The notes below the pieces were generated by a model. That model made no database searches. It saw nothing but the letters and a program-made list of their open reading frames with translations, and was not told the DNA's origin. A program made the translations under genes and the position numbers. From Bin55 sp965205965 (GTDB lineage Bacteria; Pseudomonadota; Gammaproteobacteria; Pseudomonadales; Azotimanducaceae), in contig CBDBHT010000007.1 of NCBI GenBank assembly GCA_965205965.1, positions 558,001 to 622,000 on the forward strand: a stretch of DNA of 64,000 bases, in the 5' to 3' direction. Positions 57,807 through 64,000 of the stretch are shown here, one piece after another (positions within the stretch are counted from its first letter, which is position 1; every line of letters begins with the position of its first letter).

Positions 57807-59493
57807 AGCAATTCCCCGTATAGTTTCATTTTGGGCTTGATGTCGCTCTTTTCATGTTTCGGTACGGGAAACCGACGTTTTCAGATGGTTTGCACGGCAT
57901 GTCGTCGTGCGTTGGAACGGGTTCCGGGCATCGATATGCAGGTCTCTTGACCGTCAGGGCGGCATGGGGTCTCGGGACGACGTCCCGATCCCTTCTTCAT
58001 CGAGCAGCTGGAGAGGCGGTCGGCCGTCAGGACGTATCGTAGGCGAGGTACGCGGTGTAGATCCCGAGGGCGTGGCCGTACAGTTCCTGCCAGTTGCGGA
58101 AGGCTACCGCACAGAAACTGCTGCGCAGACGTTCCCACGTCGCGGTTCGGGTATAGCACTTGGCGAAGATTTGCTTCATGACGGGGCAGGCCATTTCCAG
58201 CAGCTGGTCGATCAGGAACGCCAGCAGCATCAGCGCAGCGAAAGTATCCGACAGGTGCTGGTGGGTTTTCCGTGTCCGAAGTTGTGTTCCAGGTACTGGG
58301 CGTTCTTCAGCGTGTTGAAGGTCTCGTTCTCGATCTTCCAGCGACTGCGAGCCGCGCGGGCCAGTTCGCTGGCGTTATGCGGATTGAGCGGCAGATCGGT
58401 GACCCAGGTGAACGCCCGCCGCGCATCCTCGCCGGAGCCACGCCGCTCCGAGCTCTGCAGCACCTGGACCTTCAGGTCTGGGTTCGCAACATTCAGTTCC
58501 GCCTCCGGCACCACGCGCAGCTGGCGGTCCCGCTCCTGCCTGCCCTTCGGGCGAGGGATCTGCAAACCAGGGCGCATCGGAACGATCCAGCTGAGCCTGC
58601 AGATGCGGATGGTCGCCCGCCCGAGCCACCAGCAGAAAGCGCAGTCCATGCTCCTGCAGCAGCCGGATCTGGGGACCCTGCGAGAACAGCCCATCGGCAA
58701 TCACGATCAGCTTCATGCGCCGATAAAGCGAAGCCAGGACCGGAACTAGCCGGGGCCAAGCACCCCGCTCGCAGTCGTTCTTCGTCGAGCCATCCCCGTT
58801 GCAAACCGCTTCTATCGCCATCGGCAGCACCTGCCGCTGATCCGGATGCACCATCACCGCACACAACTGCTGATGGGAGTACGTGCTCGAACCGTTGCGA
58901 TGCCGGGCCCGCAGACAGCACGGACCGTGAACCCGCTGGGAGGAAAAGGTGCCGGTACCATCCACGGCTACCAGATAATGACCGCGCCACGCCGACATCC
59001 GCTGCAGTGCCTTGCCGCGCTGGGCGCGTTGCAGAACCTGCTGAAACGCCCGCCGATACCGCACCGGCGAGATCGGATCCAGGCGACGGCGCAGAGTCGT
59101 GTCGCAGGGAACCTGCGCCAGACCGTACAGACGACGCAGATTCATTTCCACCACCGAGTGCCGGTGCCTCGTTAAATCAAACTGCAGCAGCGAGGCGTGC
59201 TTCTCCAGAAACACCGCCAGACCCGACATCAGACAGTCGCCGGTGGAAAACTTCCGCCCGCATACCTCCTCAACGACCCCCTCAAAAACTCCACGAACCA
59301 CCCGCAGCAAACCGGGCTTGCTCACATCCTTGCGCAACTTCAACGCACCCATCCTTGGATACCTCGTTTGTCTGGTAACTCTATATTAACCTATCATCCA
59401 CCCTCAAACGATAAGCCTACGCTTTTATTATTGCGAAAGCCAATGCGCAAAGTCCATACCTATAGCGGGGTTGGGGCTATACGGGGAATTGCT
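57807..59493 (-). mobile_element. IS4-like element (second type) in IS630
   Basis: 1687 bp with perfect 17-bp inverted ends AGCAATTCCCCGTATAG, flanked by CCGGGTCGCC (57797-57806) and the same 10 bp at 59495-59504 with one extra G. IS4-type duplications of 10-12 bp fit. Confidence 0.88.
58027..59352 (-). pseudogene. IS4-like transposase, frameshifted
   Basis: The main frame (59352 to about 58600) gives MGALKLRKDVSKPGLLRVVR, LVAVDGTGTFSSQ (first Asp), AVCNGDGSTKNDCERGAWPR and LIVIADGLFSQGPQIRLL (second Asp). The C-terminal part is in a second frame: RSRWKIENETFNTLKN (catalytic Glu in a YREK-like context), AQYLEHNFGHG. The last part is in a third frame (FLIDQLLEMACPVMKQIFAK). Two frameshifts, near 58600 and 58240, inactivate it. 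Confidence 0.82.
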
Positions 59494-59604
59494 GCCGGGT
59501 CGCCGGAGAAGTACGACGCCCACTACCTCCGCCGGGGAGAATGCACGGTGTGGATGTTCGGCGAGCCGCTATCCGGCTGGCGGACGGTGGCTGTCACCAC
59601 CAAA

Positions 59605-60976
59605 AGTTGTGTCAAGAATTTTCTGCAATTTCCAGTGGGAGCGGAGACCCGGCCATATAGATAACGCTGCCCCGTCAGCCACCGCTCATGGGTCTCCGCC
59701 GCAAGTGCCAGGATCAGACGCAGACAGGACTCCGCGTTCGGGAAGATCCTGACGACACGCGTTCGCCGGCGGATCTCCTCGTTGTACCGCTCCAGCATGT
59801 TCGTGGACTTCATCCGCAGGCGATGTTCCCTAGGCAGCCGATACACCGTCAGCGTCTCCTCGACATGATCCTCGACCCATTCCACTAGCCTGCCCAACCC
59901 TTTCTCATCGCCCCAACGGCCTACCCAGGCACCCAGTGCCTCACGAGCCTCCCCGACATGCTCACAGCCCCACAACCGTTTCAAACCCTCCAGACACCCG
60001 GGATCAGCACTCCGGGACAGTTTGTCCCTGGCATTGCGCAGAAAATGCACGCAGCACCGTTGCCACAACGCGGTCGGCAACACTTTCGAGATCGCATGCT
60101 TCAATCCCTCATGACTGTCCGAGACCACGTACTCGACTCCCCGCAGGCCACGTTCCTTCAGATGCGACAGGAATGCCGTCCACGACCCCTCGCTTTCCCG
60201 GTTCGCCACTTCCGCCGCCAGCACCTGACGCCGACCCTCGCCGTCAATCCCGAGGGCAATCTGCACCGCCCGGGAACGCACCGAGCCCTCCTCACGCACC
60301 TTCTCATACCGGGCATCCAGCAACACATACGGATACGCCTCCTCCAGCCGACGTTCCGCAAACGCCTTCAGGGACGCGTCCAGCTTCGACACCATGGCCG
60401 AGATCGTCGCCGGCGAAAACTCGTGACCGCACAGATCCTCCGCCAGTCGGCTCACCCGACGCGTCGAGACCCCCCTGCACATACATCTCCGACAGCACCG
60501 CCACCAGGGCCTTCTCCGAACGCTGATAGCGCTCGAACACCCGCGTGCTTGAACTGGCCGCTGCGTTCCTGCGGAACTCTCAGTTCGATCTCGCCCACCT
60601 TCATCGTCAGATCGCGCCGGTAGTAGCCGGAACGGTAGCCCTGACGCGTCTGCGTCCGCTCGCTCTTGCCCGCTCCCAGAAACTCCGTCATCTCACTCTC
60701 CAGAACCTCGTTGAGCGTCTCCTGCACCAGCCGCCTCACAAACTCCTCATCGTCCGCCAGATGATCGCATGCCGACTTCTTCGTGGCATTGTGCGTATAA
60801 TCTTTCCGAAACATTTCTTGCTCCTTTTCGATAAATTGTGTTATGAATGGTTCGCGCCTGGACGCCCTTTATGTGCGTCCAGGCATCTCCACATTCCCGA
60901 TGAAACATCAGATTCTAACCATTCGTCTGTCGTTACAGTCCGTTTTTCGTTTTTGCAGACAAATTTATACACAACC
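59605..60976 (-). mobile_element. IS256-family element, copy D (deleted, rearranged)
   Basis: Ends AGTTGTGTCAAG (59605) and ACACAACC (60976) are present but the 8-bp flanks differ (CCACCAAA against GATGCTGG), so there is no target duplication. About 105 bp spanning the palindrome and transposase tail are missing (join near 59652). The two flanks belong to IS630 and to an IS4-like element, so the copy marks a recombination or deletion point. Confidence 0.82.
59660..60814 (-). pseudogene. IS256 transposase, copy D, frameshifted
   Basis: Start MFRKDYTHNATKKSACDHLA at 60814 (ATG after an AGGAGC site). One extra base near 60549 (QFKHAGVRA instead of QFSTRVFER) and one extra G in a G-run near 60474 shift the frame. 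After the second shift it reads STRRVSRLAEDLCGHEFSPA through to MLERYNEEIRRRTRVV, then runs past the lost tail into neighbouring DNA. Inactive. Confidence 0.85.
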
Positions 60977-62132
60977 GATGCTGGAGCAGCTGGAGTCCGG
61001 CGGCATAGTGTCGCTGCCGCCGAAGCGACCGGGATCGAGAACGGGAACCGGAGGTCGGAGACCACGGCATACGAGTCGCTCGGATCCGGGCTCCGCCATA
61101 GAGTGCGGGTTGAAGGATCTGATTGATGCCACTGGAACTGGAGATTGTGGCGGAAGGGGAGGCCGTTGAGGAATGGAAGGAACTGATGGATCGGCATCAT
61201 GAGCTGGGTTACCGGCATCCGTTCGGCTGTTTCCTGCGCTACTTGCTGCGCGGGATCGTCGGAGTCGCAAGCTGGGCTGTCTGCTGTTTGAGGCGGGAGT
61301 TGTGGTGGTCTACGACCGGGGGGCTACTATGCCTATGAGATGCTTCACGCGCATGCGATCCGGGGACTGCACGCGGTGTTCCGGATGAAACGGAAAACCG
61401 GCATCGATGTCGACCGCTTCATCCACGGCAGTTGCCGGGATACGATCACCGAGGTCGTTCCCTACCCGGACACGCTGACCAGACTACACCGAAGGAACCC
61501 CGGAGCCACATTCGGTCCGCACCGCTTGCGGCTGGTGAAATATGCCGTGGGCGATACCGTCTTCGCCTTGGGAACGACCCTGCTGGACCGGGACCAGTAT
61601 CCCATCGACCAACTGTCGGATCTGTATCATGCGAGATGGGGCATCGAGGCACTGTACCAGGTATCCAAACGGTTGATGGAGGTTGAGGACTTTCATGGGC
61701 AAAGCGAGTGGGGAGTGAAACAGGAGTTGTATGCATGCTTCACCCTCATTGCCATGACCCGGCTGTTCGCCAACCACGGCGAGGATCCTTTGAACGGGCG
61801 TCTGCCGAACGACGGCAAGTCGCTGATGCAAACGAATGTCAAGCACGGACTTCCGGCGGTGGCGGCCAACATCGAGAGCCTGCTATTTCAACAGGCATCC
61901 GCCCTCCGGGAAACCGTGGCTCGCATGGTCGGCGAGATCGTCCGGTGTCGGCAACGGCTCCGTCCGGGCAGGTCCTATGAGCGGCGATCCTGAAAACCGA
62001 TCGGAAAGTGGCACCGAGGAAGGGGATCACCGGCAACGACAGCCCGCTAACGGAATAAAAAATCAGCGGATAACCAAGGCTCAAGACCAAATCCTTAACC
62101 GAATGGCAAAATGCACTAAACGAATGCCATTG
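60977..62132 (+). mobile_element. IS4-like element, left end lost
   Basis: Right end CACTAAACGAATGCCATTG at 62114-62132 matches the ends at 33064. The left end and N-terminal domain are replaced by the IS256 copy D junction. Confidence 0.8.
60978..61993 (+). pseudogene. IS4-like transposase, 5' truncated and frameshifted
   Basis: Reads MLEQLESGGIVSLPPKRPGS, then in another frame LEIVAEGEAVEEWKELMDRH and GYRHPFGCFLRYLLRG, then from 61341 an open stretch of 217 codons: MLHAHAIRGLHAVFRMKRKT, LGTTLLDRDQYPIDQLSDLY, HARWGIEALYQVSKRLMEVE (catalytic Glu), and a closing RQRLRPGRSYERRS. It preserves the middle region missing from the 33-kb copy, but lacks the start. Confidence 0.8.
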
Positions 62133-62640
62133 TCGTTCGGGGTGGGACCACGGGCGTGGCACCCTGTTCTTCCACCACCCGCCGCCGTCTGACCGTCCCT
62201 CCTATAGGCGCGGTCCATCATCGGATGCTTCGGGTGCTTCAGACCGCTCTTCCGGAGCATCATGCCGATGCCCAGCGGACAGCGAGAAACTCCATGCCCA
62301 ACGCTCGTCCAACACCAAGTAGATGAAGCTTGGTCGTCACCCCTTCGCGCGAGCGTCCGATACTTTGCGGACCCGTTTTTTAGACCGCCTGTCCCATCCG
62401 CATATACCTTCACTGAGATGCTATCCGGCATCGCGGTCTCGGTGCCCGACAGCTACCCCCCCCCCCCCCCCCCCCCCGATCACGCCAACGCTCGAACACG
62501 GCCGCCAGTACCCCACACTCCGCCCAGTGTGGGCCTCCCCATCTGGACGTACACCGTGTTCCAACGCCCATAGCACGCAGGCAGACTACGCTAGGGGCAA
62601 CCGTGTTGCAAAACGTAAAGTAATTCCGTTCAGCACCCGC
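62133..62640 (-). mobile_element. IS5-family (IS427-type) remnant with a C21 run
   Basis: Minus strand fragments: LAAVFERWRDR (DUF4096-like end), then after the homopolymer ISVKVYADGTGGLKNGSAKY and HPMMDRAYRRDG (second-Asp region), cut by the IS4-like end at 62132. Frameshifts throughout. Confidence 0.6.
62456..62476. repeat. Homopolymer of 21 C
   Basis: An uninterrupted run of 21 C between two halves of an IS427 transposase remnant. Unusually long for a bacterial genome; could be an assembly artefact or an unstable tract. Confidence 0.8.
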
Positions 62641-62705
62641 CGATGACCCCACCGGACATTGCCGCGGGGCTTCGGAAACAGATCCCGTATCTCGTCAATA
62701 CCATA

Positions 62706-63040
62706 CAACTTGAACACCCACAGAGGTGATTCGTTCTACGCCGCGCTCCCGGCGGCCGAAGCCAGTCGGCTAAACGACCGCATCCACTGGGTGCACACGC
62801 CGAAACACGGGAGCTGGCTGAACGTCGCGGAACTGGAGTGCAGTGCAGTGTGCAGTGCACCGCACCGCACCGCTTGGATCGCCGGATCAAGAGCAGGGCT
62901 TTGGTCACGTCGGCAACGGCGGCTTGGGCCGAGGAGCGCAATAGCGAACAGACCGGGGTCAACTGGCAGTTCGGCGTCGACGACGCGCGCATCAAACTGA
63001 ACACATCTATACCCGAAAATTAAAACTAGTTAAACTACTA
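62706..63040 (+). mobile_element. IS630 3' fragment, copy E
   Basis: Starts within the core at NLNTHRGDSFYAALPAAEAS and runs to the right end TTAAACTACTA at 63040. It has a small insertion near 62845 (repeated CAGTG) that shifts the frame. No left part. Confidence 0.8.
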
Positions 63041-63596
63041 GTGGCGGAAGTCCGCGAGAAGTTACCGGTACGCCCCGGGTCGCCGGAGAAGTACGACACC
63101 CACTACCTCCGCCGGGGAGCATGCACGGTGTGGATGTTCGGCGAGCCGCTATCCGGCTGGCGGACGGTGGCTGTCACCAAACGGCGCACGACGTTGGATT
63201 GGGCGCAGCAAGTGCGCGCGCTGGCGAATCTGCCGTGTTACCGGGATGCGGAAACCATCACGCTGGTGTGCGACAACTTGAACACCCACAGCGGTGACTC
63301 GTTCTACGCCGCGTTCCCGGCGGCCGAAGCCAGTCGGCTGAACGACCGCATCCACTTGGTGCACACGCCGAAGCACGGGAGCTGGCTGAACGTTGCGGAA
63401 CTGGAGTTCAGTGCGTTGCACCACCAGTGCCTGGATCGCCGGATCGAGAGCAGGGCTTTAGTCACGTCGGAAACGGCGGCCTGGGCCGAGGAGCGCAATC
63501 GCGAACAGACCGGGGTCGACTGGCAGCTCAGCGTCGACGACGCGCACACCAAACTGAAGCATCTATACCCGAAAATTAAAACTAGTTAAACTACTA
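63041..63596 (+). mobile_element. IS630 3' fragment, copy F
   Basis: Begins GTGGCGGAAGTCCGCG, internal to the transposase, directly after the right end of copy E; CTAGT is common to both sides, so the join may be microhomology-mediated. The frame is open for 182 codons from VAEVREKLPVRPGSPEKYDT to KHLYPKIKTS but lacks the first domain and the first Asp. Confidence 0.8.
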
Positions 63597-63639
63597 GACT
63601 ACGTTCGTTCTCCATGTCCAATCTTATTTCTAGTCTATA

Positions 63640-64000
63640 AAGGGTGAGTCAAATCCAACCGTTTAAATATCCCGCAAATGTCCAGATAATATTCGCAGTC
63701 GCCGTTGTGCAGATATCAGATTTCGTTCGTCAAGCGTTGAAAGATTCCAATCCTAGGTATCATTCCATGGAATTAAAAAGTGCCCGTTCAGCATTTTGGA
63801 TACTCATGCTCCAACCTTTAAGTCGCTGTATGCTCAACTCAGCGAAATCATCGCTTATACTCGTAAGCCTAGTCAGTTCTTTGGTATAGCCGAGATCGCA
63901 TGTTCCGTACGAGTATATATGCCTCATTCACAAATTTCGGGACGGACTTCTTTCTCATTGGAATTTCTTTTTTGAAGCCGAGCAATTTTGTAGATGATGC
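63640..64000 (-). pseudogene. yaaA: Decayed yaaA-like gene (peroxide stress protein family)
   Basis: Minus-strand fragments in two or three frames follow the order of YaaA/DUF328: KKSVPKFVNEAYILVRNMRS, then SISDDFAELSIQRLKGWSMS, IQNAERALFNSME-YLGLESF, and TTATANIIWTFAGYLNG, corresponding to the ISDKLA-N-RF--W, NA--A--AFKGDVY-GL and LRILSGLYG segments. YaaA helps control free iron under peroxide stress. The beginning lies beyond the window end and the rest is missing after 63640. Identification is by pattern only. Confidence 0.5.

Larger units (their letters stand above)
57082..59604 (+). mobile_element. IS630-family element, copy D, split and truncated
   Basis: Left end TAGTAGGCTTCCTG. The first transposase frame starts MPKKYMVELA near 57156 and is frameshifted near 57335 (extra bases at DARWG). 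The slip site has seven A instead of eight, followed by CCG. An IS4-like element occupies 57807-59493. The rest resumes at 59495 (SPEKYDAHYLRRGECTVWMF) and ends at the IS256 junction at 59604. Confidence 0.8.

Noticed and set aside
63644..63889. 81-codon plus-strand frame at the window end
   Set aside because: The opposite strand carries ordered yaaA-like fragments, which explains the region better.

Overview
The window looks like the chromosome of a gammaproteobacterium-like organism whose genome is being overrun by insertion sequences (IS) while its ordinary genes decay. The affiliation is inferred from gene content (a MetR-type LysR regulator, PdxH, SixA, a RibB with a dead GTP-cyclohydrolase tail, an encoded CCA end on the tRNA). 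The native genes are AT-richer and often separated by eroded DNA. The transposable elements are visibly GC-rich. The abundance of elements and the decayed housekeeping genes (amidohydrolase, pdxA, yaaA, a short-chain dehydrogenase) suggest a host-restricted or otherwise relaxed-selection lineage. That is an inference, not something the sequence proves.

Layout. 1-540: an acidic lipoprotein. 738-5264: an IS1380 element split by an IS256 element, then a 281-bp IS1380-derived mini-element that cuts a beta-barrel gene. 5905-10118: a membrane RsbU/SpoIIE phosphatase with a STAS tail, then an NAD aldehyde dehydrogenase. 10147-15567: broken IS630, IS1380, ISNCY and IS1595 copies with an intact IS256 inside. 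16482-17228: a two-gene cassette of a small basic protein and a SLATT-like two-helix membrane protein. 17311-23746: a nest in which one ISNCY element holds an IS256 (itself holding IS5 and IS1595 copies) and a Tn5-derived 428-bp mini-element (itself holding a 215-bp element). 24165-28241: an attEFGH-like operon of ATPase, permease and lipocalin-like hydratase. 30415-31705: purC and a linked small gene. 32538-35352: IS630 holding the 428-bp mini-element holding an IS4-like element. 35997-39311: broken amidohydrolase, metR, pdxH and sixA.

39363-42089 is the most complete cargo-bearing element: an IS1595-family transposon with near-perfect ends and an 8-bp target duplication, carrying a beta-class DNA methyltransferase with a nuclease-like tail and a 49-residue basic protein. 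42389-45101 is an intact IS1380 inside an exact 48-bp direct repeat. It is followed by tRNA-Arg(TCG) at 45156-45232. 48349-49640: ribB-like gene and a truncated pdxA. 49809-54262: ISNCY, an IS1380 copy with a 48-bp in-frame minisatellite, and ISAs1/IS4 scraps. 54668-56479: a plasmid- or ICE-like island with a prepilin peptidase and an ArdC-like antirestriction protein. 57082-63596: another pile of IS630, IS4, IS256 and IS427 debris. 63640-64000: a decayed yaaA.

Most IS copies were placed by finding terminal repeats and target duplications by eye. Frameshifts are called by comparing copies within the window. Family names come from recognised protein motifs, not from a database search.
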